Shown: positions 14,763-23,743 of the stretch, piece by piece
Layout of the letters: each line of letters starts with the position of its first letter
How positions within the stretch are numbered: the first letter of the stretch is position 1
Source of the DNA: an uncultured Actinomycetes bacterium
GTDB lineage: Bacteria > Actinomycetota > Coriobacteriia > Coriobacteriales > Atopobiaceae
Assembly (NCBI GenBank): GCA_900314645.1
Contig: OMWB01000007.1
Coordinates: 16,027-80,026, forward strand
DNA length: 64,000 nucleotides
Direction of reading: 5' to 3'
The notes under the pieces: generated by a model
What the model was told of the DNA's origin: nothing
Databases searched by the model: none
The model's input: the letters and a program-made list of their open reading frames with translations, nothing else
Translations under genes and position numbers: made by a program

Positions 14763-16625
14763 CTACTCCTCGGCGAACTGACTGTTGTAGAGACGGGCAT
14801 AGAGGCCGTTTTGGGCGAGAAGCTCGTCATGTGTGCCACGTTCGGCGATGCGGCCTCCGTCCATCACCAGGATGCAGTCCGCCTGTCTGATGGTTGAAAG
14901 ACGGTGCGCCACCACAAGCGACGTACGACCGCGCATCATCTCGTCAAATGCCGCCTGAACCTGCAGCTCCGTGCGCGTGTCGATGGAGCTCGTGGCCTCG
15001 TCAAGAAGCAGGATGGGCGCGTCTGCAAGCATCGCACGCGCAATGCATAGGAGCTGGCGCTGGCCTTGGCTCAAAGAGCCGCCCTCCTCACCGAGCATCG
15101 TGTCGTATCCGTTGGGCAGCTGTCGGATGAACGTGTCCGCATGGGCGCGGAGCGCCGCAGCCTCGACCTCGGCATCCGTCGCGCCGCGGCGCCCATAGGC
15201 GATGTTGTCGCGCACCGTCCCTTGGAAGAGCCAGGTGTCCTGTAACACCATGCCAAAGTGTTGCCTCAGCTCCTCGCGGGTAAAGTCGTGTATGTCATGC
15301 CCATCGACGCTGATGGTCCCGCCATCGAGCTCGTAGAACCTCAGCAGCAGGTTGATGAGGGTGGTCTTGCCGCAACCGGTGGTGCCCACCAAGGCGATGC
15401 GTTGGCCAGGGGTCGCATGGAAGGTGATGTCGCGTAGGAGCGGTCGGTCCTTGACATAGGAGAATGACACGTGGTCAAAGTCGAGGTCGCCTCGGGCTTG
15501 GCCAGCTGCCATGTTGGCAGCCTGACTGGCCTGGACGTCAGGCTCCATCTCTGGTGCGTCGAGCAGGGCGATCACACGACGAGCGGACGCGAAGGCAGCC
15601 TGCACCTGCGTCACGACGCCTGAGATCTCGTTGAACGGCTTCATGTACTGGTTGGCATAGCTCAAAAAGCTCTGTACCTGTCCCACGGTAAGCGGGCTCG
15701 GGAATCCTGTCACGACGCAGACGCAGCCCACGATGGCGACCACAGCGTAGGTGATGTTGTTCACCAAGCGTGTCGACGGATTGGAGAGTGAGCTCACGAA
15801 CTGTGCGTGCTCCCCCACGACACGCAGCTCCGCGTTGAGACGCGAGAACGCCTCAAGCGAGCGCTCTCCGTAGCCAAAGGCCGTCACGAGCTTTTGATTC
15901 GAGACCATCTCCTCCACGTAACCACCGAGCTGCCCCTGCAGGAGCTGCTGCTTGGCAAATCCCGCAGAAGAGCGACGCGCGATGAGCGAGGCCACAACGA
16001 TGGAGAGCGGCGTCACCACGACCACCACGAGACCGACCGGGACCGAGATGGAGAACATGAAGGCAAGCGTTCCCACGATGGTAACTATGCCTGAGAAGAG
16101 CTGGGTGAGGCCCTGTAGGAGGCCGTCGCCCACCTGGTCGACATCGCTTGCGATGCGGGCGAGCAGGTCTCCGTGGGCGTGGCCGTCAATGCACGAGAGC
16201 GGGAGCCTCCGCAGCTTGGCGAAGGCGTCAATGCGGAGGTCGAGGATGGTGCGATTGGACAATCTGCTCACGAACCAACCAAAGAGCCACTGTGTGACTG
16301 CGGCGGCCACCACCACAACGGCCAGCTTGCGAAGCAACGGCGTCAAGGCAATAAAGTCAACGCTCCCCATACCGATGAGCGTGTCGATGGCATGGCCAAT
16401 CAAGATGGGCACGTACAGCTGCAGCACCACGGTGGCAGCAGCGCAGACAAATGACGCGACGAGCGCAAACACGTGCCCGCTTACATACGGTGCGAGGCGG
16501 CGCAACACCTCTCGTACGGGCATCGACGAGGTGTCCTCAAGGCCCTGCTGGGTATCGGCTGAATCACCGCGGACGTTTGCCATCGTTGCAGACGCAGTGC
16601 CAAGACCAGCGTAGGGATTCGCCAT
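14763..16625 (-). CDS. ABC exporter half-transporter (canonical ATPase half)
   Basis: A 620-residue type IV (MsbA/LmrA-like) ABC exporter half with about 65 N-terminal cytoplasmic residues, six transmembrane helices to about residue 380, and a nucleotide-binding domain. Walker A is GTTGCGKTT, the signature is LSQGQ (rather than LSGGQ), and Walker B is ILLLDEATSSID with the catalytic Glu present. It overlaps the stop codon of the upstream half-transporter by one base (TAATG), with GGAGG inside that gene. The pair should form a heterodimer exporting a drug, lipid or peptide. No C39 peptidase domain is present. Confidence 0.92.
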   Translation of the reverse strand: MANPYAGLGTASATMANVRGDSADTQQGLEDTSSMPVREVLRRLAPYVSGHVFALVASFVCAAATVVLQLYVPILIGHAIDTLIGMGSVDFIALTPLLRKLAVVVVAAAVTQWLFGWFVSRLSNRTILDLRIDAFAKLRRLPLSCIDGHAHGDLLARIASDVDQVGDGLLQGLTQLFSGIVTIVGTLAFMFSISVPVGLVVVVVTPLSIVVASLIARRSSAGFAKQQLLQGQLGGYVEEMVSNQKLVTAFGYGERSLEAFSRLNAELRVVGEHAQFVSSLSNPSTRLVNNITYAVVAIVGCVCVVTGFPSPLTVGQVQSFLSYANQYMKPFNEISGVVTQVQAAFASARRVIALLDAPEMEPDVQASQAANMAAGQARGDLDFDHVSFSYVKDRPLLRDITFHATPGQRIALVGTTGCGKTTLINLLLRFYELDGGTISVDGHDIHDFTREELRQHFGMVLQDTWLFQGTVRDNIAYGRRGATDAEVEAAALRAHADTFIRQLPNGYDTMLGEEGGSLSQGQRQLLCIARAMLADAPILLLDEATSSIDTRTELQVQAAFDEMMRGRTSLVVAHRLSTIRQADCILVMDGGRIAERGTHDELLAQNGLYARLYNSQFAEE

Positions 16626-18370
16626 TATGCAGCCACCTCCTCTCCCATGAGCTGGGAGTGTGCGATCTCGCGGTAGAGCTCGCACGTGCGGAGCAGCTCC
16701 TTGTGGGTGCCAAGCCCCGCAACCTTTCCGTGGTAGAGCACGAGGATGAGATCGCATCCCATGATGCTCGTGACGCGCTGCGAGATGGTCACCGTGCTGA
16801 CCTCGGGCATGCCTGCGAGCGCCGAGCGCAGCTTGGCGTCAGTGGCCATGTCGAGGGCTGAGGCGGCATCGTCGAGCACCAAGAGCAGCGGCTCCCCCAC
16901 GAGGGCGCGTGCGATGGTAAGGCGTTGCCGCTGGCCACCCGAAAAGTTCTTGCCGCCAGCCTCCACCGGCTCGTCGAGGCCCAGCGGCTTCTCACGCACA
17001 AACGCTGCCGCCTGGGCACGTTCGAGGGCATTCCAGAGTTCCTCGTCCGTTGCGTGCTCATCGCGCCACAACAGATTGGAGCGGATGGTGCCGGTGATGA
17101 GTGACGTCTTCTGCGGAACGATCGCCACCAGGTGATGCAACTGGCGTAGTGAATACGTGCGTAGATCATGGCCCATGAGGGAGATGGTTCCCTCCCGAGG
17201 GTCATACAGCCTCACGAGCAGGCTCGCGAGCGTCGACTTTCCGGAGCCTGTACCTCCGATTACCCCGAGCCTCGACCCTTGGCTGAGGGAAAGTGAGACG
17301 TCATGAAGGGCGTCTTCAGAGGCACCGGGGTAGGCAAAGCTCACATGGTCGAGGGTGAGCGCTGGAACGCTTGAGGCTTCCTCGAAGGTGATGGAGGGTG
17401 CACCCTCAGCTGCATCTTGAACCTGAGGTTCGACGCGGAGCACTTCCATGATACGCCCACCCGAAGCGGCGCCGCGCGTAAAGGTGACCACGAGGTTCGC
17501 AACGTAGACGATGGCCAGCAAGGTCTGCGTCATGTAATTGACAAAGGCAACTACCTGGCCTTGCGTCAACCCGCCCGCGTCTACGCGTAATGCTCCCGAC
17601 CACAGGATGGCAACCACGCCGAGGTTGAGGATAAGGAAGGTCGATGGGTTCAGGAAGGCGGAAAGCAGGCCCACCGTGATGGAGCCCTGCGTCTGCGCCT
17701 CTGCATAGCTTGCAAAGCGCTCTTCCTCGGTCTCCTCGCGCCCGAAGGCTCGGATAACGCGAGCACCGCTCAGGTTCTCACTCGTAACGCGCGTGAGCGC
17801 ATCCAAGCTTCCCTGGATTTGCTTGAAAAGCGGCACGGAACGGCTCATCACCACCCAGAAGACGGCTCCGATGGCGGGGGTGCATACCACAAAGATGAGG
17901 CCCAGCCTCAGGTCTATGAGCATGGCCGCGACCATCGATCCGAGGGCCAAGAAGGGCCAGCGGACGCCTTGGCGAATCGCAAGCGCCACAGCTACCTGCA
18001 CCTGGTTGATGTCACTCGTAACGCGCGTCACAAGCGACGCGGTGCCCAGCTGGTCAAGCTCGGCGGCGGAGAGCTCGTTCACCTTGGTGAAGAGCGCCTC
18101 GCGGAGGTCGGTGCCCATACCTTGGCTGACTGTCGACGCAAGCTTCTGGCAGATGAGCGTAAACCCATACCCAACCAAGGCCAGCGCCATCAGAAGGGCC
18201 CCATACCGCAGGACGGCATTCACGTCGCGGCCCGCAACACCCACATCAATCATGCGGGCAACCACCAACGGCGTAAAGAGGTCGAACACCACCTCCACCG
18301 ACTTGGCTGCCACCCCCACTGCCGCGCGGGTCCTGTAGGGCCCAAGATATCGTTTGAGAAGCTCACCCAT
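16625..18370 (-). CDS. ABC exporter half-transporter (degenerate ATPase half)
   Basis: A 581-residue partner of the downstream gene, with six transmembrane helices and an ATPase domain. Walker A is GGTGSGKST and the signature is FSGGQ. Walker B reads LVLDDAASALD, so the catalytic Glu is Asp. That is the pattern of heterodimeric exporters such as TM287/288 and BmrCD, with one inactive site. The start is taken at 18370 because MGELLKRYLGPYR is a typical N-terminus. An ATG at 18409 with AAAGGTG upstream is an alternative. It is divergent from the gene at 18486. Confidence 0.9.
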   Translation of the reverse strand: MGELLKRYLGPYRTRAAVGVAAKSVEVVFDLFTPLVVARMIDVGVAGRDVNAVLRYGALLMALALVGYGFTLICQKLASTVSQGMGTDLREALFTKVNELSAAELDQLGTASLVTRVTSDINQVQVAVALAIRQGVRWPFLALGSMVAAMLIDLRLGLIFVVCTPAIGAVFWVVMSRSVPLFKQIQGSLDALTRVTSENLSGARVIRAFGREETEEERFASYAEAQTQGSITVGLLSAFLNPSTFLILNLGVVAILWSGALRVDAGGLTQGQVVAFVNYMTQTLLAIVYVANLVVTFTRGAASGGRIMEVLRVEPQVQDAAEGAPSITFEEASSVPALTLDHVSFAYPGASEDALHDVSLSLSQGSRLGVIGGTGSGKSTLASLLVRLYDPREGTISLMGHDLRTYSLRQLHHLVAIVPQKTSLITGTIRSNLLWRDEHATDEELWNALERAQAAAFVREKPLGLDEPVEAGGKNFSGGQRQRLTIARALVGEPLLLVLDDAASALDMATDAKLRSALAGMPEVSTVTISQRVTSIMGCDLILVLYHGKVAGLGTHKELLRTCELYREIAHSQLMGEEVAA

Positions 18371-18485
18371 GACTGGCCTGCCGACGTGTACCGCTATCCA
18401 CGACTCCATCCTAACAGACACCTTTGCACAGCGACTATGATGGTGTCATTCCCACTTGCACGCACGAGGTCTGGAAGGACTGCCC

Positions 18486-19592
18486 ATGCCTAAGAAGCGC
18501 ACCATACTGACCTGCCTTTGCGTGGTGGTTCTCGTCATGCTGGTTGTCCTGGGGCTGATTGTGGCACTCGCGCTGTACCTCGCCTTTATGCCGCAGCAGC
18601 GCTATACAGACGATGACGCCAACGCGACGCTAGCGGCAGGGACGGAACGTATCGAGACTTGGCTTGCGGAGCAGGAATCTGAAGCTACCCTCATCGAGAC
18701 CGAGAACGTCATCTTCTCGTATCCAAGCGGGCCGTCGTACTTGACGGACTATGTGAATGGATCGGTGGTGCTGGACGGCGTAGGGCGTTCTGTTGTCATC
18801 AACACGGTAGATGGTGCGGTGTATCTCGACGACATCGCCCGCTCGCTGGACGCGGCGTTGCCTGCGTACCTAGCCCAACTGCTCGCGCTTCCTCGCTATA
18901 CCGAGTTTGTGACCGTCAGCGGAAGCCTGCTCGTGCCGTTTGCGGTGGAAGGATCTACGCATGAAGGTCCGCGTGACGTGCTCGACCTTGGACCGATGCT
19001 TCCGGTTGACGTCGTTGACGCAGGATCGTGGCTTCAGGACCCGTCGCGCCGCTGCAAGGTGTCGATTGACCTCTATGCGCACCCCGGCGATGACTTCGAC
19101 CTCTCAGCGCTTACGTTTTCCCAGCTCAATGACATCCGCGAACGCGAAGGGCTGGCGTTTAACAGTCTGTACCTCACGAACGAGGCGCAGAGCCTCGATG
19201 CCATGCACGACCACTACTTCTACGAGCACTACGCTGAAGGACAGGCGGGCCCCTTTGTGGTGTGGTATCGCGACGAGTACCTCGAGCAGGAGCTCGACCG
19301 CTCGGGAGCGATCACGGAGGTGGGGAGCGCACACATCGACCTCGGCCGTGACCTCACCATTGGTGCGAGTGGCCAAGACTGGGTGCTGCGCACGTCAGAC
19401 GAGGCGGGTAGTTTCCCGTTCTTCCTGTATGCGCCGAGTGGCTCCGAGCTCCTTGATCGCACGTACCGATGGGTGCAGGAGACTACGGAGGAAGACCTGA
19501 TGTGGAAGGCGCGGGAGGACGGAACCTTCTGCCTCTCCACGACTGAGGGCATCCCCTTCCGCTTCTACGGCTCCGGCGTGCTCTCCTCGTAA
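18486..19592 (+). CDS. Membrane-anchored extracytoplasmic protein of unknown function
   Basis: A 368-residue protein with a short basic N-terminus (MPKKR) and one long hydrophobic segment (about residues 7-32), so most of it is outside the cell. I do not recognise the family. The remainder is acidic, rich in Asp, Glu and Tyr, with only isolated cysteines. The start at 18486 follows GGAAGGACT. It is divergent from the ABC exporter and ends 6 bases before a long palindrome shared with the regulator/flavoprotein junction. It is transcribed alone. Confidence 0.65.
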   Translation: MPKKRTILTCLCVVVLVMLVVLGLIVALALYLAFMPQQRYTDDDANATLAAGTERIETWLAEQESEATLIETENVIFSYPSGPSYLTDYVNGSVVLDGVGRSVVINTVDGAVYLDDIARSLDAALPAYLAQLLALPRYTEFVTVSGSLLVPFAVEGSTHEGPRDVLDLGPMLPVDVVDAGSWLQDPSRRCKVSIDLYAHPGDDFDLSALTFSQLNDIREREGLAFNSLYLTNEAQSLDAMHDHYFYEHYAEGQAGPFVVWYRDEYLEQELDRSGAITEVGSAHIDLGRDLTIGASGQDWVLRTSDEAGSFPFFLYAPSGSELLDRTYRWVQETTEEDLMWKAREDGTFCLSTTEGIPFRFYGSGVLSS

Positions 19593-19597
19593 CGTGA

Positions 19598-19661
19598 GTG
19601 CGTCCCGGGGGCTACCCCCAAGACGCACTGGTGCGTCTTGGGGGTAGCCCCCGGGACGCAC
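19598..19661. repeat. Palindromic repeat family 1, copy 2 (64 bp)
   Basis: This near-perfect palindrome has two 31-base arms around TG. Each arm is the 22-mer GTGCGTCCCGGGGGCTACCC(CC) plus AAGACGCAC, and each arm can itself fold because it begins GTGCGTC and ends GACGCAC. The 22-mer is identical to the arms at 11079-11126 but in opposite mutual orientation. It fills the space between two convergent genes and has no T-run. Confidence 0.88.
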
Positions 19662-19663
19662 TG

Positions 19664-20764
19664 TTACCACGAAAGGCCGAGGCCACGCGCGAGGCGCGTG
19701 ATGAAGTCGTGGGCGTTGGCCACGATGGTGGTTGCCGAGAGCGACCCACGGTCGCGCAGCTTGTTGACCGCAAACTCGGTGGCATCCACGGCATAGAACA
19801 TCACGGGGCGCACTGAACCGTCTTCTTGCACGTGATAGGACGGTGCCATGTTGCCCGTCGCTATGGAATGGAGCATGGTTGCCATGCAGATGATGGTCGT
19901 AGCGTCCTTGATGAGACCGTGCATGGCGTCTTGCGAGGCGTAGGCATCCCCGATGACCTCGGGCAGAGGGCCGTCATCACGTATGGAGCCAGCGAGCACG
20001 TACGGCACGCCGCGGCGCTCGAGCGCGCACATGATGCCGTCATCAAGCCCGTTGTCAGCGATGAACTGCCTGATGGATCCGGAGCGGCGCACCTCGTTGA
20101 TGACGTCCATGTGGTTGTAATGCCCGCCAGGCTGCGACACCTGCGTATAGATGTCCTGGCCAAGCGCCGTGTGCAGAAGCGCGCCTTCAAGGTCGTGCGT
20201 CGCAAGGGCGTTGCCACCCATGAGGCCGTGGGCGTAGCCGGCGTCGATGACGGCACTCATGGCCGCGCGAGCCTCGCTGTCAAACGTGAAGGCCGGCCCC
20301 GCGACCCACAGGATGTTGCCGTGATCGCGTTCGTAGGTGAGGAGCTCAACCAGCTGGTCGTAGTCGCGTGCGTAGGAGGTCTCGCGGCTTCGTCCCTGAC
20401 GGAAGGCAAACTGGTCCTCCGCGCCTTGCCCTGCCGGGGCAAAACCGTCCGACCACACGAGGATACCTTCCTCGCCACGCTCCTGTCGCCCTACTGCGAC
20501 AAGGTCACCAACCTTGAGTTCGCGCGCCGGAAGCACCTCGAGCGTTCCGTCGGCGTTGAGGCGAACCACGTCATCCATCATCATGTCCGGCGCGAGCATC
20601 CAGATGCCGTCCACCTTGAAGTACTCCGGGTGCATCGAGGTGCTGTGAAAGCCGCGTGGAGCTACGCCTTCGCGCTCAACCGTCACGAATCGCGCGTCTG
20701 GCGCGCTGGCCAGCGGCTCGATGGAATAGTCTGGCTCACGATACGGAGTCATCAAGAATGACAT
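19664..20764 (-). CDS. TIGR00300/LOR-SDH family protein (ornithine cyclodeaminase-like)
   Basis: A 366-residue protein matching the TIGR00300 (LOR/SDH conserved domain) family. Its members include archaeal-type ornithine cyclodeaminase and the C-terminal domain of cyanobacterial ArgZ/AgrE. An N-terminal LOR-type domain (to about residue 130) is followed by an NAD-binding-like region with TYERDHGNILWVAGPA and the conserved GGNALATHDLEGA and PGGHYNHMD blocks. It probably converts ornithine to proline plus ammonia, or acts on a related amino acid. The arginine dihydrolase domain of ArgZ is absent. The start at 20764 has GAGGAG upstream. It is monocistronic and convergent with the preceding gene. 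Confidence 0.75.
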   Translation of the reverse strand: MSFLMTPYREPDYSIEPLASAPDARFVTVEREGVAPRGFHSTSMHPEYFKVDGIWMLAPDMMMDDVVRLNADGTLEVLPARELKVGDLVAVGRQERGEEGILVWSDGFAPAGQGAEDQFAFRQGRSRETSYARDYDQLVELLTYERDHGNILWVAGPAFTFDSEARAAMSAVIDAGYAHGLMGGNALATHDLEGALLHTALGQDIYTQVSQPGGHYNHMDVINEVRRSGSIRQFIADNGLDDGIMCALERRGVPYVLAGSIRDDGPLPEVIGDAYASQDAMHGLIKDATTIICMATMLHSIATGNMAPSYHVQEDGSVRPVMFYAVDATEFAVNKLRDRGSLSATTIVANAHDFITRLARGLGLSW

Positions 20765-20987
20765 GGACGCTCCTCGTTGTCTCAGCAATGTGTTCACTAC
20801 CGTGCAAACAGAATCCTGAAATGTTGTACTACAGGGCATAATGACGGAACCTTGCGCATTTGGGAAACACGTCAGGCAATTCTCTCATCCAACATTAATC
20901 TTCGCCCTACATTCGGTTAATCTTTGAACCGCATCATGCTTGTTGTCAGATGGTATTGCCTCAGCAACAGGCAGAAAGGAACGCATC

Positions 20988-21536
20988 ATGGAAAAGCTTG
21001 AGAAGGTAGAACTCGTCCGCGAGAAGTGCGGCGTTTCTTACGAGGAAGCCAAGAACGCCCTTGAGGCACATGACTACGACGTGCTGGACGCCATCGTGGC
21101 ACTTGAGCGCGAGGGCAAGGCCCAGGACAGCCGCACCGCAAGCTACAGCACCGCTCCAGAGCAAAATGGCCCCGTCTCTCCCGAGATGGCCCAGGCTCAG
21201 AGCGAGTATCACGAGCAGAGCAAGAAGAGCAGGTTCGGCGAGGTGTGGGGCCGTTTCTGCGCGCAGGTCAAGGCCGTGCTGCGCGCTGGTATTGACATGA
21301 CGTTCATCGTGGATCGCAACGGCGACCGCGTCCTGTCCATGCCGGTCATCTTTGTGGTCATCGGGCTTTTGGCTTGGGGCGCCTCGCTCTGGCTGCTGGT
21401 GATTGGCCTCTTCCTTGGGTTCAGGTATCGCATCGAGGGTGCGAGCCCCGTCACGGTTGACGTGAACGACGTCATGGACAAGGCGGCCAACGTCGCGGAT
21501 GGCATCCGCAAGGACTTCAAGAACGACAACGAGTAA
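20988..21536 (+). CDS. DUF4342 domain membrane protein
   Basis: A 182-residue protein. Residues 1-45 (KVELVREKCGVSYEEAKNAL...) form a UBA-like three-helix DUF4342 domain, a polar linker follows, and then a hydrophobic hairpin (about residues 115-150) likely spans the membrane. Its role is unknown. The start at 20988 follows AAAGGAACG, and the upstream 220 bases separate it from the divergent TIGR00300 gene. It precedes a two-component system on the same strand by 55 bases with a GC hairpin between, so it may be part of that envelope-signalling unit. Confidence 0.72.
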   Translation: MEKLEKVELVREKCGVSYEEAKNALEAHDYDVLDAIVALEREGKAQDSRTASYSTAPEQNGPVSPEMAQAQSEYHEQSKKSRFGEVWGRFCAQVKAVLRAGIDMTFIVDRNGDRVLSMPVIFVVIGLLAWGASLWLLVIGLFLGFRYRIEGASPVTVDVNDVMDKAANVADGIRKDFKNDNE

Positions 21537-21545
21537 CAGGTACGT

Positions 21546-21572
21546 GAGGGGCGGCGCTACGGCGCCGCCCTC
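21546..21572 (+). repeat. GC-rich hairpin between DUF4342 and response regulator genes
   Basis: GAGGGGCGGCGC at 21546-21557 pairs with GCGCCGCCCTC at 21562-21572, leaving one bulged G. It has no T-run. It may act as a partial terminator or processing site upstream of the response regulator. Confidence 0.5.
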
Positions 21573-21591
21573 GGTATGAGAGGCGAGCAGG

Positions 21592-22308
21592 ATGACCAAG
21601 ATTCTGGTAGTGGAGGACGAGGCAAAGATCGCGCGCTTTGTCGAGCTTGAGCTCACCCACGAGGGCTACGAGGTGGACAAGGTAGACAACGGTCGGGATG
21701 CTGTGGACGTGGCGCTCTCCAATGACTACGACCTGATCTTGCTCGATATCCTGTTGCCGCAGCTCAATGGCATGGAGGTGCTGCGACGTATCCGTCGCGA
21801 GAAGGACGTGCCCGTGATCTTGCTCACGGCGCGCGACGCCGTGATGGACAAGGTTGCCGGCCTTGATGCCGGTGCGGATGATTACATAACCAAACCCTTT
21901 GCCATAGAGGAGTTGCTCGCCCGCATCCGGGTTGCGCTGAAGCGTCGCGAGGTGTCGCAGCCCGTGGCCGAGCCTGCCACGCCAGCTGTTGCCCCACAGC
22001 CCGCGCATCACATCCTCGCGGCGAAGGGGGTTCAACTTGACGTTGAACGTCACGAGGTTCTGGTTGAGGGTGAGCCTGTCGAGCTCACCAATCGAGAGTT
22101 CGAGGTTCTGAAGGCTTTGCTCGAGAACCTCAACATCGTGATGTCTCGTGAGCGTCTTGCCCAGCTTGCCTGCGGCTATGACTTTGTGGGCGAGACCAAC
22201 ATCATCGACGTGTACATCCGACACCTGCGCTCGAAGATTGATGACCGCTACGGCATCAAGCTCATCTCTACTGTGAGGGGTGTGGGCTATGTCATCAGAG
22301 AAGGGTAA
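21592..22308 (+). CDS. OmpR/PhoB-family response regulator
   Basis: A 238-residue regulator with a receiver domain (acidic pocket E8-D9, phospho-acceptor D52 in LILLDILLP, and the switch residues in LLTAR and a KPF motif) and a C-terminal winged helix. The winged-helix end, YIRHLRSKID...LISTVRGVGY, is diagnostic of the OmpR/PhoB group. A Pro/Ala-rich linker (about residues 122-142) separates the domains. It overlaps the histidine kinase gene by 20 bases, so they form one two-component system. The stimulus is unknown. Confidence 0.95.
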   Translation: MTKILVVEDEAKIARFVELELTHEGYEVDKVDNGRDAVDVALSNDYDLILLDILLPQLNGMEVLRRIRREKDVPVILLTARDAVMDKVAGLDAGADDYITKPFAIEELLARIRVALKRREVSQPVAEPATPAVAPQPAHHILAAKGVQLDVERHEVLVEGEPVELTNREFEVLKALLENLNIVMSRERLAQLACGYDFVGETNIIDVYIRHLRSKIDDRYGIKLISTVRGVGYVIREG

Positions 22309-23650
22309 CGTTCAAGGTACGAGTCTGCGCTCATCGCGGCTGCGGCCGACCGCCTCAATCGCCCGCTCCATCACGTGGAGCTTCTGGTGGCGCAAGGTGC
22401 TGAGCTGGCTCTGCTTTGACGTGCTGCTCGTCGCGTTTGTGGCCGCAATCTTCACGTGGCACTGCGCCTCGCAGCTTCCGACCAGCGCATTGGATGGCAT
22501 AGAGATTGAGAAGTACGGAATCCGTGTCATCAACCCTATGAACTGGGGCTTTCAGGGCTCGAGCGCCGATGTCTCAACTTGGATGTACCGTATCGATGGT
22601 GGCGACGGCCGGCCCTACTACTTTGCGGTTGAGCCGTATCTGAGGGTCATCCTTCCCTACGCGATTGCCGCCGTGGTCTACCAAGCGCTCGACATCGTGG
22701 ACTTCTTCTCAGACACGCGCCGGGTGCGTCGTCAGCTTCAGCCGCTGAACGACCTCGCCGTCATGGCCGACAGCCTGGGAAACGCCGGCGTGTTTGATCC
22801 CATGATGGGCGACATGAGCGCCGACAAGATGGCAACCCTCGAGCAGGCAATCGCGAGGGCGTCCGTTGACTCCCCCACCGTCACGACCGGAGACCAAGAC
22901 CTGCGCTCCATCGAGGTTGCGCTCAACGGCCTGCTGCGCCAGATGCAGGAAGCCAAGCTTCAGCAGATGCGATTCGTGTCTGACGCGAGCCATGAGCTGC
23001 GTACGCCCATCGCGGTCATCCAGGGCTACGTGAACATGCTTGACCGCTGGGGTACCTCCGACGAAGAGGTGCTGCATGAGTCCATCGAGGCGTTGAAGAG
23101 CGAGTCCGAGCATATGCAGGAGCTCGTCGAGCAGCTGCTGTTCCTCGCGCGCGGCGACTCGGGAAGAAACACCCTACAGCGCATCAACCTCAACTTGGCG
23201 GACATCGTCTGTGAGGTGTGGGACGAGTCGTGCATGATCGACGAGGACCACACCTACGTATGCGCGTTGACCGAAGAGGACACGCTTGACGCCCGGTACG
23301 CCTTCTCTGGTGACCTTGCGATGGTGAAGCAGGCACTGCGCATCATCGTCTCCAACGCGCAGCGTTACTCCCCCGCTGGCACCACCATCCGCCTTGGTGC
23401 CACGGCTGGTGCGGACAGCGTGTCGTGCACGGTACAGGATGAGGGCATCGGCATGACCGAGGATGAGGCCGCCCACGTCTTCGAGCGCTTCTATCGTTCC
23501 GAAGGCGCGCGTGCCGAGAGCGCCGAGGGCTCAGGACTGGGCCTCTCCATCGCCAAGTGGATCGTGGACGCACACAATGGCACCATCGAGGTGCTCTCCC
23601 GCGAGGGTGTGGGCACGCGCTTCACGCTCACGTTCCCCCGTTCTGCGTAG
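22289..23650 (+). CDS. Sensor histidine kinase
   Basis: A 453-residue HisKA/HATPase_c kinase. One transmembrane helix is near residues 40-60, and a second is near residues 115-135. Together they bracket an extracellular sensor loop of about 55 residues. The H-box is SDASHELRTPIAVIQGY. N (IVSNAQRYSP), G1 (DEGIGM) and G2 (GSGLGLSIAKW) boxes are all present, so it should be active. The start at 22289 follows GAGGGGTG inside the regulator gene. No dedicated target operon is obvious. The DUF4342 gene upstream and the anchored protein downstream are candidates by proximity. Confidence 0.94.
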   Translation: MSSEKGNVQGTSLRSSRLRPTASIARSITWSFWWRKVLSWLCFDVLLVAFVAAIFTWHCASQLPTSALDGIEIEKYGIRVINPMNWGFQGSSADVSTWMYRIDGGDGRPYYFAVEPYLRVILPYAIAAVVYQALDIVDFFSDTRRVRRQLQPLNDLAVMADSLGNAGVFDPMMGDMSADKMATLEQAIARASVDSPTVTTGDQDLRSIEVALNGLLRQMQEAKLQQMRFVSDASHELRTPIAVIQGYVNMLDRWGTSDEEVLHESIEALKSESEHMQELVEQLLFLARGDSGRNTLQRINLNLADIVCEVWDESCMIDEDHTYVCALTEEDTLDARYAFSGDLAMVKQALRIIVSNAQRYSPAGTTIRLGATAGADSVSCTVQDEGIGMTEDEAAHVFERFYRSEGARAESAEGSGLGLSIAKWIVDAHNGTIEVLSREGVGTRFTLTFPRSA

Positions 23651-23694
23651 GCACGGTAAACACGCCTGAGAACGCGTCATCGCATCAAAAGGAA

Positions 23695-23723
23695 GGGCGC
23701 CTCTCTGAGAGAGGCGCCCTTTT
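23695..23723. terminator. Strong intrinsic terminator
   Basis: GGGCGCCTCTC at 23695-23705 and its perfect complement at 23709-23719 flank TGA and are followed by TTTT on the plus strand. AAAA precedes it, so it works in both directions between the convergent histidine kinase and TPR-like genes. Confidence 0.88.
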
Positions 23724-23743
23724 CCGCCCTGCGCGACGAGACG

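Noticed and set aside
14763..18370. The ABC exporter as the processing transporter for the double-glycine peptide
   Set aside because: Neither half has an N-terminal C39 peptidase domain, and the genes are 32 kb apart.
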